Assembly (NCBI GenBank): GCA_964403015.1
Contig: CAYOEJ010000005.1
Location: forward strand, 1-64,000
DNA from: CAYOEJ01 sp964403015
GTDB lineage: Bacteria; Actinomycetota; Actinomycetes; Actinomycetales; Actinomycetaceae
Length of the DNA stretch: 64,000 nucleotides
Reading direction: 5' to 3'
Below, in pieces: positions 25,930 to 34,904 of this stretch. Each line of letters starts with the position of its first letter. The stretch's first letter is position 1. Under the pieces are notes generated by a model, which worked only from the letters and a program-made list of their open reading frames with translations, was not told the origin of the DNA and made no database searches. Both the position numbers and the translations under genes were made by a program.

Positions 25930-25936
25930 AGAGGCT

Positions 25937-28645
25937 GTGACTGACAAAACGCTTCTTCTCATCGACGGCCATTCGATGGCATTCCGTTCGTTCTTTGCGC
26001 TCCCTGCCGATTCATTTCGTACAGCTCAAGGGCAGTATACGAATGCGGTCCACGGATTCACGTCGACCTTGCTGAGATTGATGAAGGATTACAGCCCCAC
26101 TCACGTTGCTGTAGCTTTCGATCTTCCCGGTGGCACTTTCCGAACCCGCGAATACACGGAATACAAAGGTGGCCGCGCCCAAACTCCCGAAGAGTTCAAG
26201 GGCCAAATCGGCGTCATCAAGGAAGTCTTGGACACCATCGGAATTGCGTGGCTGACCGAGGAGGATTTCGAGGCTGACGACATCGTTGCCACACTCGCTG
26301 CACGCGGCAGGGACGAGGGCATGAAGGTGTTCATTGCGTCAGGAGACAAGGATTCGTATCAGCTGGTCAACGACGAAGTCTCGGTTGTCTACCCCATGCC
26401 GAGATCTCAGATGTTGCTCATGACGCCCGATGTGGTTGAAGCGCGAACGGGAGTACGTCCGGAACTCTATTCTGATCTAGCTGCACTGGTTGGTGAAAAG
26501 GCGGACAACCTGCCGGGCGTTCCCGGCGTCGGGCCGAAGACTGCCGCCAAGTGGTTGAACCAGTATGGCGGGCTTACCGAACTTCTTGACCATGCGGACG
26601 ACATCAAGGGTAAGGCGGGGGAGAGCCTTCGCGCACACGCCGAACAGGTGAGACTCAACAGGAAGCTCAATCGTCTCGTTACCGATCTTGAGATTGGCGA
26701 GGATTTCGCGGACTTCGAACCTAAAGGAGTAGCCCGCGAAGACCTCCACGATCTCTTTAACGCCCTCGACTTCACCCAGCTTCGAACCCGGGTGCTGAGC
26801 GAACTCACCATGCGCGGTGAAGGCGAGGACGCACCCGCCTCAGCTGAGTCAACTCTGCGTGAGGCGAAGGCAATCCCTGTTGGTTCCACCCTATTCTCCG
26901 CCTTCCTCGAAGAACATCCGGGCATTTTCTCAATCGTCATCGAAGGGGACACCCGGCCGGGGCACGGGGAGGTCTCGCGTTTTGCCGTTGCAGCTGAAGA
27001 TGGCACGGCCATTTTCGGTACGCCCGCCGAACTTTCAGCTGACGACGACGTTGCGCTTAGCGAGTTCCTTGCGGACGATTCTGAACGGAAGATCGGCCAC
27101 GGTACAAAGGGCTTGTCCCACGCCTGGTACGGGATGGGTAAGCAGTTCCACGGCGTTGTTGCTGATACGGAACTTGACGCCTATCTCCTACACCCCGATC
27201 AGCGGCGTTACGACGTTGACGATCTTGCCCAGCGCTACCTAGCGATCGATCTTTCTCAGCTCGGAGAATCTGACACGCTCGGTATTGCTCCAGATGGAAG
27301 CCTTGTTGACGACGACCTAGCACCACGCGCCGCGGCTCTTCATGATCTTCGAGAGGCATTCGTTGACGAACTGGACAAGCAGGGCCAGAACGAAAATCTT
27401 GTTGAGCTCGAACTGGATGTATCCAACATTCTTGCTTCCATGGAGCGGCGCGGGATCGCTGTTGATGGAGTGAGGCTTGATGCTCTCTGGTCAGACTTCA
27501 ATGCCAAGGTTGAAGAGGCAGCCCGGCGTGCGCACGCGGCTATTGGTGATGATTCAGTCAATCTGTCCAGCCCGAAACAGCTCCAGGCGGTTCTTTTCGA
27601 CGAACTCGATCTGCCCAAAACGAAGAAGACGAAATCGGGTTACACAACGAATGCAGATGCGCTCGCCGATCTGCTCGTCAAGATCGCTCACCGCGAGGAC
27701 GATGCGGCAGTTGCCGGCCAAGAGTTCTTGTCTGGGCTTTTGGCACATAGGGATGCTATTAAGCTGCGTCAATCGGTGGAGGGCCTGCAGCGTTCAGTTC
27801 AACCAGATGGTCGAATCCGAACGACCTATCAGCAAACTGTTGCTGCAACTGGTCGTCTGTCCTCCACGGAGCCGAACCTTCAAAACATTCATGCGCGCAC
27901 GGAGGAAGGCCTGCAGATCCGCGAGGTATTTGTTCCCGGCGAAGGTTACGACCTGCTCATGACCGCCGATTACTCCCAGATCGAGATGCGCCTGATGGCA
28001 CATCTATCAGGCGATGAGGAGCTTATCGCTGCATTCAATGCGGGTGCAGACCTCCATAACTATGTGGCTGCACGAGTATTCAACGTTGGCGAAGACTCGG
28101 TGTCTGCGGCTCAGCGCTCACGTATCAAGGCGATGAGCTACGGCCTGGTTTACGGCCTGTCCGCCTTTGGGCTCTCTGCTCAGCTGAAGATTCCCGTTCC
28201 GGAAGCGCAAAAGCTCATGAACGAATACTTCAGGCGCTTTGGCCGCGTGAAGGACTACCTTGATTCGCTGGTGGAGCGCGCGCGAAAGGACGGGTACACG
28301 GAAACCTTGCTCGGCCGTCGTCGGTATCTCCCAGAACTAACATCAACCAACCGTCAGGTGCGCGAGTCCGCAGAACGCATGGCGCTCAACGCTCCCATCC
28401 AGGGATCGGCGGCAGACATTATCAAGCTCGCAATGAAACGTGTGGAGCAGGCACTTCTTGACGAAGGATTAACCTCGCGAATGCTCCTGCAAGTACATGA
28501 CGAACTCGTGCTCGAAGTGGTGGCTGAAGAAGCAGAACGAGTCGAAGCAATCGTGCGAGAGAACATGGGATCTGCATGGGATCTGTCGGTGCCGCTTTCG
28601 GCGGGAGTCGGTGTTGGTCGCACCTGGCGAGAGGCCGCACACTGA
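25937..28645 (+). CDS. polA: DNA polymerase I
   Basis: It fills gaps and removes RNA primers. Residues 1 to about 300 form the 5'-3' exonuclease/flap nuclease (LLIDGHSMAFRSFF, EADDIVATLA, GDKDSYQLV and GVPGVGPKTA). The middle domain (about 310-490) aligns with the 3'-5' exonuclease but lacks its acidic metal ligands (IVIEGD, GHGTKGLSHA), so proofreading is probably absent. The polymerase domain has DYSQIEMR (motif A), the O-helix with Tyr735 (MSYGLVYG) and QVHDELV (motif C). Tyr in the O-helix, as in M. tuberculosis Pol I, implies little discrimination against dideoxynucleotides. It has 902 aa and a GTG start. Confidence 0.97.
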   Translation: MTDKTLLLIDGHSMAFRSFFALPADSFRTAQGQYTNAVHGFTSTLLRLMKDYSPTHVAVAFDLPGGTFRTREYTEYKGGRAQTPEEFKGQIGVIKEVLDTIGIAWLTEEDFEADDIVATLAARGRDEGMKVFIASGDKDSYQLVNDEVSVVYPMPRSQMLLMTPDVVEARTGVRPELYSDLAALVGEKADNLPGVPGVGPKTAAKWLNQYGGLTELLDHADDIKGKAGESLRAHAEQVRLNRKLNRLVTDLEIGEDFADFEPKGVAREDLHDLFNALDFTQLRTRVLSELTMRGEGEDAPASAESTLREAKAIPVGSTLFSAFLEEHPGIFSIVIEGDTRPGHGEVSRFAVAAEDGTAIFGTPAELSADDDVALSEFLADDSERKIGHGTKGLSHAWYGMGKQFHGVVADTELDAYLLHPDQRRYDVDDLAQRYLAIDLSQLGESDTLGIAPDGSLVDDDLAPRAAALHDLREAFVDELDKQGQNENLVELELDVSNILASMERRGIAVDGVRLDALWSDFNAKVEEAARRAHAAIGDDSVNLSSPKQLQAVLFDELDLPKTKKTKSGYTTNADALADLLVKIAHREDDAAVAGQEFLSGLLAHRDAIKLRQSVEGLQRSVQPDGRIRTTYQQTVAATGRLSSTEPNLQNIHARTEEGLQIREVFVPGEGYDLLMTADYSQIEMRLMAHLSGDEELIAAFNAGADLHNYVAARVFNVGEDSVSAAQRSRIKAMSYGLVYGLSAFGLSAQLKIPVPEAQKLMNEYFRRFGRVKDYLDSLVERARKDGYTETLLGRRRYLPELTSTNRQVRESAERMALNAPIQGSAADIIKLAMKRVEQALLDEGLTSRMLLQVHDELVLEVVAEEAERVEAIVRENMGSAWDLSVPLSAGVGVGRTWREAAH

Positions 28646-28675
28646 CACGCAACATGTGAGCCGCAGCCGGGGCAC

Positions 28676-29464
28676 CTACGCTCTGAATGAGCGCACGATG
28701 AGCGTGCCCGGAATGAACTGGGAGCGCTCGGGCCCCCATCCTCCCCATACAACCTCGCGATCTGTGGGCCATTCCGGTTCGATAACTTTGTCCACGATGA
28801 ATCCCGAATCACTTAGGGAATTCATGTGGTCAGCCAACGTGTGGTGGAATTCGGCATAGTCAAGAACACCGCCGCGTTCAAGATACGGCTCGTGATCAAA
28901 ATAGGAATGGCGTACGCCCATGCCTTTGCGCGTCGGGTCATCGGGGAACATCCAGCGCACCGGATGCATGGCAGAGTACACCCACGTTCCACTTGGCCGC
29001 AGCAAGCGGGCCACCTCGCGGTGGACGTCGGCGAGATTGGGAACGAAAGGCAGTACACCAAATGATGTGAAGACGACGTCGAACGATTCTGGTTCGAATG
29101 GAAGCGAGCGGGCATCTGCGTGGATGAGCGGAAATTGTGTGCCCGCATCGCTATTGAGACGCTCGGCGTTCTTGAGCATTTCCTGCGACAAATCGGAGGC
29201 GGCTACGTTGACGCCGCGAAGCGCGAGATAGCGCGAGCACTGTGCGGCCCCGCAGCCAATTTCGAGGACGTCACGCCCCGATAAATCTCGCCCGAGCAGG
29301 TGAACATCGCCCTCGTGTAATCCCTCGGGTCCCCAGATGAACTCCGCGCTGCCAAGAATCTCCCCGTGATCGTTCAAGTACACGCGGGCGTGGCGATCCC
29401 ACCATCGTTCGTTCGCGGCGGTCGGGTCATCGCCGTCATTCAATGGAGCACGTCCCACATTCAT
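28676..29464 (-). CDS. Class I SAM-dependent methyltransferase
   Basis: The 262-aa protein has motif I VLEIGCGAAQCS (about residues 66-77), the acidic loop VAASDLSQEM, motif II-like FDVVFTSFGVL and motif III LLRPSGTWVYS, all of the UbiE/Methyltransf_11 type. It converges with polA. The Shine-Dalgarno sequence AAGGA lies about 8 nt upstream of ATG 29464. The substrate cannot be told from sequence; a C-terminal Trp-rich segment (WGGWGPE) may shape the pocket. Confidence 0.88.
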   Translation of the reverse strand: MNVGRAPLNDGDDPTAANERWWDRHARVYLNDHGEILGSAEFIWGPEGLHEGDVHLLGRDLSGRDVLEIGCGAAQCSRYLALRGVNVAASDLSQEMLKNAERLNSDAGTQFPLIHADARSLPFEPESFDVVFTSFGVLPFVPNLADVHREVARLLRPSGTWVYSAMHPVRWMFPDDPTRKGMGVRHSYFDHEPYLERGGVLDYAEFHHTLADHMNSLSDSGFIVDKVIEPEWPTDREVVWGGWGPERSQFIPGTLIVRSFRA

Positions 29465-29531
29465 GTCATCATCCTTGAGTGAATGCCCTGCAAATATGTG
29501 TCGAACACTTCAAGTAGAGGCAGCATTTCGT

Positions 29532-29561
29532 TTGCCCATTCGCATGAAATAGCCGTAGACT
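29532..29561 (+). promoter_or_regulatory. Candidate promoter for rpsA
   Basis: A -35-like TTGCCC at 29532-29537 and -10 TAGACT at 29556-29561 are separated by 18 nt. Transcripts would carry a leader of about 90 nt. A second AT-rich -10-like stretch (TATTATAAC, about 29630-29638) sits nearer the gene. Confidence 0.5.
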
Positions 29562-29654
29562 CGTCTGTTGGCGCGCTGTATGGCCTTTGGCCGTTCAGGA
29601 CGTCACATTTGTCCGAATATTCAATCTATTATAACCGCTGGAGTCACCAACTCT

Positions 29655-31133
29655 ATGACCGCTAATACCACCTCCAACACGACCCCGGAGGTCGCAATCA
29701 ACGACATCGGCACCGAGGAAGAGCTCATCGCCGCTGTTGACGAGACCATCAAGTACTTTAACGACGGGGATATCGTCGAGGGTACGGTAGTCAAGGTCGA
29801 TCGGGACGAAGTCCTTCTCGACATCGGCTACAAGACCGAGGGTGTCATTCCCTCCAAGGAACTTTCCATCAAGCATGACGTCGACCCTGATGAGGTCGTC
29901 GAAGTTGGTGACAAGATCGAAGCCCTTGTCATCCAGAAGGAAGACAAGGAAGGTCGTCTTCTTCTGTCGAAGAAGCGCGCACAGTACGAGCGTGCCTGGG
30001 CCAAGATCGAAGAAGTCAAGGAAGCAGACGGCGTCGTTACCGGTACCGTCATCGAGGTTGTCAAGGGCGGCCTCATCCTCGACATCGGCCTTCGCGGCTT
30101 CCTCCCGGCATCGCTGGTTGAGATGCGTCGCGTTCGCGATCTCCAGCCTTACATCGGCAAGGAAATCGAAGCCAAGATCATTGAACTGGACAAGAACCGC
30201 AACAACGTCGTTCTTTCCCGTCGTTCCTGGCTTGAACAGACCCAGTCTGAGGTTCGCTCCCACTTCCTCAACACCCTCCAGAAGGGCCAGGTGCGCGAAG
30301 GCGTTATCTCGTCCATCGTCAACTTTGGTGCGTTCGTTGACCTTGGTGGCGTAGACGGTCTCGTTCACGTCTCCGAGCTGTCGTGGAAGCACATCGACCA
30401 CCCGTCCGAGGTTGTCGAGGTTGGTCAGCCTGTCACCGTCGAGGTTCTCGAAGTCGACATGGATCGCGAGCGTGTTTCGCTCTCGCTCAAGGCCACCCAA
30501 GAGGATCCGTGGCAGACCTTCGCACGCACCCACACCATTGGCCAGGTCGTGCCGGGCAAGGTTACGAAGCTCGTCCCATTCGGCGCGTTTATTCGCGTCG
30601 AAGACGGCATCGAGGGTCTTGTACACATCTCCGAGCTTGCACAGCGCCACATCGATCTGCCCGAGCAGGTCGTCAAGGTTGGTGACGACGCCTTCGTGAA
30701 GGTGATCGACATCGATCTCGAGCGCCGTCGCATCTCCCTCTCGCTCAAGCAGGCTAACGAGGGCGTGGATCCGAACTCTGATGACTTCGATCCTTCGCTG
30801 TACGGCATGTCCGCTGAGTACGACGAAGCTGGTAACTACAAGTACCCAGAAGGCTTCGATCCTGAGACTAACGAGTGGCTCGAGGGCTACGAGGAGAATC
30901 AGGCAGCTTGGGAAGCCGAGTACGCAGAGGCAGAGTCCCGCTGGCAGGCACACCGCGCACAGGTGGCCAAGGCAGCAGAGGCCGACGCCCAAGCAGCAGC
31001 TTCCACTCCTGCACAGGCAGCTGAGCAGGGCGAGCCTGCACAGACGTCCTACTCGTCCGGCAACGATGCTTCAGGCACGCTTGCATCTGACGAGGCTCTA
31101 GCAGCACTTCGTGAGAAGCTGACTGGTAACTAA
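29655..31133 (+). CDS. rpsA: 30S ribosomal protein S1
   Basis: S1 binds mRNA to the 30S subunit. Four S1/OB repeats are visible, starting near residues 33, 115, 200 and 285 (G-x-V-x-x-V patterns such as GDIVEGTVV, GVVTGTVIEV, GQVREGVISS and GQVVPGKVT). An acidic and Ala/Gln-rich C-terminal tail follows (about 370-492). Four repeats instead of six is usual for actinobacteria. ATG 29655 with GGAG about 11 nt upstream is chosen; upstream in-frame codons lack family resemblance. It ends in a strong intrinsic terminator. Confidence 0.95.
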   Translation: MTANTTSNTTPEVAINDIGTEEELIAAVDETIKYFNDGDIVEGTVVKVDRDEVLLDIGYKTEGVIPSKELSIKHDVDPDEVVEVGDKIEALVIQKEDKEGRLLLSKKRAQYERAWAKIEEVKEADGVVTGTVIEVVKGGLILDIGLRGFLPASLVEMRRVRDLQPYIGKEIEAKIIELDKNRNNVVLSRRSWLEQTQSEVRSHFLNTLQKGQVREGVISSIVNFGAFVDLGGVDGLVHVSELSWKHIDHPSEVVEVGQPVTVEVLEVDMDRERVSLSLKATQEDPWQTFARTHTIGQVVPGKVTKLVPFGAFIRVEDGIEGLVHISELAQRHIDLPEQVVKVGDDAFVKVIDIDLERRRISLSLKQANEGVDPNSDDFDPSLYGMSAEYDEAGNYKYPEGFDPETNEWLEGYEENQAAWEAEYAEAESRWQAHRAQVAKAAEADAQAAASTPAQAAEQGEPAQTSYSSGNDASGTLASDEALAALREKLTGN

Positions 31134-31145
31134 TCTAGTTAAGGG

Positions 31146-31176
31146 AAGAGGGGCCGAAAGGCCCCTCTTTTCTTTA
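31146..31176 (+). terminator. Intrinsic terminator after rpsA
   Basis: GAGGGGCC, loop GAAA, GGCCCCTC is a perfect 8-bp stem, extended by two A-T pairs, followed by TTTTCTTT. Confidence 0.93.
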
Positions 31177-31216
31177 CCATAGACACGTATGCCTTCGACG
31201 AAATGGACGTAGCCCC

Positions 31217-31768
31217 ATGCTGATTACAGCCTTCGGAGCATTTGGAGAGAATGCCTCGAATCCTACTGAAGCCATCGCAGAGCGGCTTCAGAAAGACCCA
31301 TCATTCACCGAGGTTAAGATTGACGTGTTGCCTGTTGAGTATCGGGGCGCACGTCAACGAATTCAAGATCTGGGACACCACGACGTTCACCTTGCACTCG
31401 GGCTCGCGGCGGATCGGAAGGTTGCCACATTGGAGCGGCTCGCTATGAACCGGATGGATTCAGCTCATCCGGATAATTCTGGCTTCATCGCCTTGGATGA
31501 GCAAATCTCGGATGGCCCGTTGGCTTTGGAAGCAACTATTCCGGTGAAATCGCTTGTCGCGGCGGCTAAGTCCGCCGGGTTTATGCTCGAAGAATCTCTG
31601 ACAGCCGGACTTTACGTGTGCAATACGGCCCTCTACACAGGAATTCAGACATCTTCGCGTGCCGGCTTCCTTCACCTTCCATCGGAGGACTACCTCGACC
31701 TGGAAACCGGCTACAGGCTAGTGACTTTCTTGATCTCACAACTGCTTAGCGGTGACGAGCTGTGCTGA
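31217..31768 (+). CDS. Pyroglutamyl-peptidase I-like cysteine peptidase (C15)
   Basis: C15 peptidases remove N-terminal pyroglutamate. The active-site residues appear in order: Glu in ATLERLAMN, Cys in GLYVCNTALY and His in AGFLHLP. The N-terminus has FGAFGENASNPTE, the typical substrate loop. At 183 aa it is about 20-30 residues shorter than most family members, mainly around the middle loops, but the triad is complete. It overlaps coaE by 7 nt. A -10-like TACCAT lies at 31176-31181 directly behind the rpsA terminator. Confidence 0.87.
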   Translation: MLITAFGAFGENASNPTEAIAERLQKDPSFTEVKIDVLPVEYRGARQRIQDLGHHDVHLALGLAADRKVATLERLAMNRMDSAHPDNSGFIALDEQISDGPLALEATIPVKSLVAAAKSAGFMLEESLTAGLYVCNTALYTGIQTSSRAGFLHLPSEDYLDLETGYRLVTFLISQLLSGDELC

Positions 31769-32613
31769 CCTTGGCGCTCACCGGTGGAATTGCCTCCGGT
31801 AAATCGTTGGCAGCCCGTCACTTCGAGGAACTTGGTGCCCATGTCATCGATGCCGACGTCCTTGCCCGTGATGTGGTTGCGCCAGGACAGCCAGCGCTAT
31901 CCGATATTGAACGCGAATGGGGCTCCCACGTTCTGCTGGACGACGGATCGCTCGATCGCTCACGACTCGCGAGCATCGTTTTTGGCGACGACGACGCGCT
32001 GGCACGGCTCAATAGCATCACGCACCCCCGTGTGGGGGAACTTTTTGAAGAACGCCTCGCTCAGTTCGAGCCTGACTCAGTTGTTATCTACGATGTGCCA
32101 CTTCTGGTGGGAACCAAACGTGAGCTTTCTACGGTAGCCAATATTTCGGTTGTTGCCGACGAATCTGTTCGCATCAGCCGCATGGTAGAAATCCGCGGTA
32201 TGACCGAAGCCGACGCCAAGTGTCGAATCGATTCGCAGGTAACCGACGCGGAACGGGCAGCCATTAGCGACGTTGTCATGTCGAATGATGGCTCTGAAGA
32301 TGAGCTGAGGGTAAGAGTGAGGTGGCTGTGGGACCACTGGGTGCTGCCGTTTCGGCACGCTCTGACCGGCCACAATCCCGAAGACGATCACAGCACGGCC
32401 AACCCGCCGCACGGCATCGAGCTTCGGTCGGAGATCGATCTGCATCGTCGTCGTCTGATCGCTCGCGGTATCGATTGCCAACTGGACGGGACGGCGTTAG
32501 TTGCCGAGGTTCAACCAAGTGAGGCGGATCTGCGTTCGGCTGGCTGGCTCTTTGCCGGCCCAAGTGAAGCGAGAGCGGCAAATCCCGCCGTGAGCATAGC
32601 CCTGACGTGGTGA
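31762..32613 (+). CDS. coaE: Dephospho-CoA kinase with an extra C-terminal tail
   Basis: CoaE phosphorylates dephospho-CoA in the last step of CoA synthesis. The P-loop LTGGIASGKS is at residues 6-15, followed by VIDADVLARDVV, ITHPRV and the lid/CoA region YDVPLLVGT and EIRGMTEADA. The kinase core ends near residue 195. A tail of about 85 residues follows with no recognised domain; it is not the GrpB-type extension found in several actinobacteria. It starts with GTG 31762 within the end of the C15 peptidase gene. Position between rpsA and uvrB is conserved. Confidence 0.92.
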   Translation: MLTLALTGGIASGKSLAARHFEELGAHVIDADVLARDVVAPGQPALSDIEREWGSHVLLDDGSLDRSRLASIVFGDDDALARLNSITHPRVGELFEERLAQFEPDSVVIYDVPLLVGTKRELSTVANISVVADESVRISRMVEIRGMTEADAKCRIDSQVTDAERAAISDVVMSNDGSEDELRVRVRWLWDHWVLPFRHALTGHNPEDDHSTANPPHGIELRSEIDLHRRRLIARGIDCQLDGTALVAEVQPSEADLRSAGWLFAGPSEARAANPAVSIALTW

Positions 32614-32637
32614 CTGGAGGGTGTCGGAGCAGAGGGG

Positions 32638-32643
32638 TAGCCT
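32638..32643 (+). promoter_or_regulatory. Leaderless -10 box (uvrB)
   Basis: TAGCCT, 6 nt before ATG 32650. No LexA-type palindrome and no Shine-Dalgarno sequence are visible nearby. Confidence 0.55.
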
Positions 32644-32649
32644 GACAAT

Positions 32650-34704
32650 ATGCGCCCAGTTTCCGACATCATTCGTCAAGACGCCCCCTTTGAGGTCATA
32701 TCTGAATACACTCCATCGGGCGATCAGCCCACGGCAATTGCGGAATTGGCTGACCGCATCAACGCGGGCGAGAAAGACATCGTGCTTCTCGGCGCTACCG
32801 GTACTGGCAAATCAGCTACAGCGGCGTGGCTGGTGGAGAAGATTCAGCGTCCCACACTGATTCTTGAACCCAACAAAACGCTGGCAGCCCAGATGGCGGC
32901 AGAGTTCCGCGACCTACTGCCGAACAACGCAGTCGAATACTTTGTCTCGTACTACGACTACTACCAGCCAGAAGCGTACGTACCACAAACCGACACCTTT
33001 ATTGAGAAGGACTCTTCGATCAACGATGAGGTAGAGCGCCTTCGACATTCGGCAACGAACTCCCTTCTGACACGGCGTGATGTTGTTGTGGTTGCATCGG
33101 TTTCCTGTATTTATGGTCTCGGAACTCCGCAGGAGTATGTGGACCGGATGGTTCAGCTTGAAGTTGGGCAGCAGCTTGATCGTGATGACCTGCTCAAACA
33201 GTTCGTGCTGATGCAATACACGCGTAACGACATGGCCTTTACGCGCGGAACTTTCCGGGTGCGCGGAGATACGGTTGAGATCATTCCGGTGTACGAGGAA
33301 CTTGCTGTGCGCGTGGAGTTCTTCGGGGATGAGATTGATGCCATTTCGCTCCTGCATCCACTTACCGGAAACGTTATTCGCGAATCCAACCACGCTCACA
33401 TTTTCCCAGCTTCTCACTACGTTGCGGGCCCCGAACGCATGGGCAAGGCCATGACCTCAATCGAGGATGAGCTTCAGCATCGCCTTGAGGATTTGCGTGA
33501 TCAAAATAAGCTCCTGGAGGCCCAGCGCCTCGAAATGCGCACCACCTACGATCTGGAGATGATGCGCAACCTCGGTTCCTGTGCGGGCATCGAGAACTAT
33601 TCTCGGCATATTGACGGACGTGGACCCGGCACGCCTCCCAACACGCTTCTCGACTATTTCCCGGATGACTTCGTGCTGATCATTGATGAGTCGCACGTGA
33701 CCGTTCCACAGATTGGCGCGATGTATGAGGGGGACATGTCGCGCAAGCGAACGCTGGTGGAGCACGGCTTCAGGCTGCCGTCGGCGATGGATAACCGTCC
33801 GCTCAAGTGGACGGAGTTTCTTGAGCGCATCGGCCAAACTGTCTATCTGTCTGCCACCCCGGGTAAGTACGAGATGGAACAGTCGGATGGATTCGTTGAG
33901 CAGATTATTCGCCCCACCGGCCTTGTGGATCCGGAAGTTGTGGTCAAACCGACGAAGGGCCAGATCGATGATCTCCTCGAAGAGGTTCGGAAGCGCGTGG
34001 ACCGAGATGAGCGTGTTCTTGTCACGACGTTGACGAAGAAGATGGCAGAAGACTTGACCGACTACCTCGCTGAGCGCGGTGTGAAAGTTGAGTACCTGCA
34101 TTCCGACGTCGATACGCTTCGCCGAGTGGAGCTGCTGCGCGAGCTTCGGCTCGGTAAGTTCGACGTGCTCGTGGGAATTAACCTACTCCGAGAAGGTCTT
34201 GACCTCCCGGAGGTATCACTTGTGGCGATCCTCGATGCGGACAAACAGGGATTCCTGCGATCGACCACCTCCCTCATTCAGACCATCGGCCGAGCAGCAC
34301 GAAACGTATCGGGCCAGGTTCATATGTATGCCGACTCAGTCACGCCGAATATGAAGGAAGCGATTGAGGAGACCAATCGACGTCGTGATAAGCAGCTTGC
34401 GTACAACAAGGAACACGGAATTGATCCCACTCCGCTACGGAAGAAGATCGCCGATGTCACTGACATGCTGGCGCGTGAGGACGTGGATACCGAGACGCTT
34501 CTCGAAGGCGGCTATCGCAAAGAGAAGTCCGTCGTGGACCGTCTTCCTGAAGACGGAAAGGAAATTGCGGATCTTCTCGAGGAGCTTACCCTGCAAATGC
34601 ACGCGGCAGCCGAGCAGCTCCAATTCGAGCTCGCAGCGCGACTTCGCGACGAAATTGAAGACGTCAAACGCGAGCTTAGAGCGATTAAGCAGGCGAGTTC
34701 CTGA
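32650..34704 (+). CDS. uvrB: Excinuclease ABC subunit B
   Basis: UvrB verifies DNA damage and recruits UvrC. Helicase motif I is LLGATGTGKS, the beta-hairpin is YYDYYQPEAYVP, motif II is DESH, and motifs V/VI are GINLLREGLDLPE and QTIGRAARN. A C-terminal UVR coiled-coil domain (about residues 640-680) binds UvrC. It has 684 aa, normal length. The start is apparently leaderless. uvrA and uvrC lie 3 and 6 kb downstream. Confidence 0.97.
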   Translation: MRPVSDIIRQDAPFEVISEYTPSGDQPTAIAELADRINAGEKDIVLLGATGTGKSATAAWLVEKIQRPTLILEPNKTLAAQMAAEFRDLLPNNAVEYFVSYYDYYQPEAYVPQTDTFIEKDSSINDEVERLRHSATNSLLTRRDVVVVASVSCIYGLGTPQEYVDRMVQLEVGQQLDRDDLLKQFVLMQYTRNDMAFTRGTFRVRGDTVEIIPVYEELAVRVEFFGDEIDAISLLHPLTGNVIRESNHAHIFPASHYVAGPERMGKAMTSIEDELQHRLEDLRDQNKLLEAQRLEMRTTYDLEMMRNLGSCAGIENYSRHIDGRGPGTPPNTLLDYFPDDFVLIIDESHVTVPQIGAMYEGDMSRKRTLVEHGFRLPSAMDNRPLKWTEFLERIGQTVYLSATPGKYEMEQSDGFVEQIIRPTGLVDPEVVVKPTKGQIDDLLEEVRKRVDRDERVLVTTLTKKMAEDLTDYLAERGVKVEYLHSDVDTLRRVELLRELRLGKFDVLVGINLLREGLDLPEVSLVAILDADKQGFLRSTTSLIQTIGRAARNVSGQVHMYADSVTPNMKEAIEETNRRRDKQLAYNKEHGIDPTPLRKKIADVTDMLAREDVDTETLLEGGYRKEKSVVDRLPEDGKEIADLLEELTLQMHAAAEQLQFELAARLRDEIEDVKRELRAIKQASS

Positions 34705-34711
34705 TCACGTG

Positions 34712-34740
34712 TCGCCGGAATCATAAAACTGCTTCGGCGA
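34712..34740 (+). terminator. Hairpin after uvrB, possible terminator
   Basis: TCGCCGGAA and TTCGGCGA form an 8-bp stem with a bulged G about a 12-nt loop. There is no proper T-tract. A second small hairpin GGCA-TTAT-TGCC follows at 34746-34757. Confidence 0.4.
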
Positions 34741-34771
34741 ATTTAGGCATTATTGCCGTAAGCTAGTCGCA

Positions 34772-34868
34772 GCGGAGGGGAGTATTCCCACGAAACATCG
34801 ACTCGTCATTACGACGCCCAGCGTCCGGGTCGAGGCCACTACCGCAAATGGCGGGAAGAGACCTCCGG
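34772..34868 (+). promoter_or_regulatory. yybP-ykoY manganese riboswitch
   Basis: The core elements of this Mn2+-sensing family are present in order: GGGGAGTA (34777-34784), a CGTCA segment with ACGACG, GGTCGAGGCC, and GAGACCTCC (34858-34866). The closing helix CGGAGG (34773-34778) pairs perfectly with CCTCCG (34862-34867). The gene behind it is a TerC protein, the classic target. Just downstream, TCCGGTA (34864-34870) can pair with TACCGGA (34882-34888). This shares bases with the aptamer closing helix and abuts the AAAAGGA ribosome-binding site, so a Mn-on translational switch is inferred. Confidence 0.92.
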
Positions 34869-34904
34869 TATTTCTCAGTAGTACCGGAAAAGGACTTCAG
34901 AATA

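Noticed and set aside
29595..30992. A 465-codon open frame antisense to rpsA (and similar long ones antisense to gap at 45578-46654 and pyk at 23599-24549)
   Set aside because: These frames arise from strong codon bias in highly expressed genes. Their translations are low-complexity and lack any family resemblance or ribosome-binding site.
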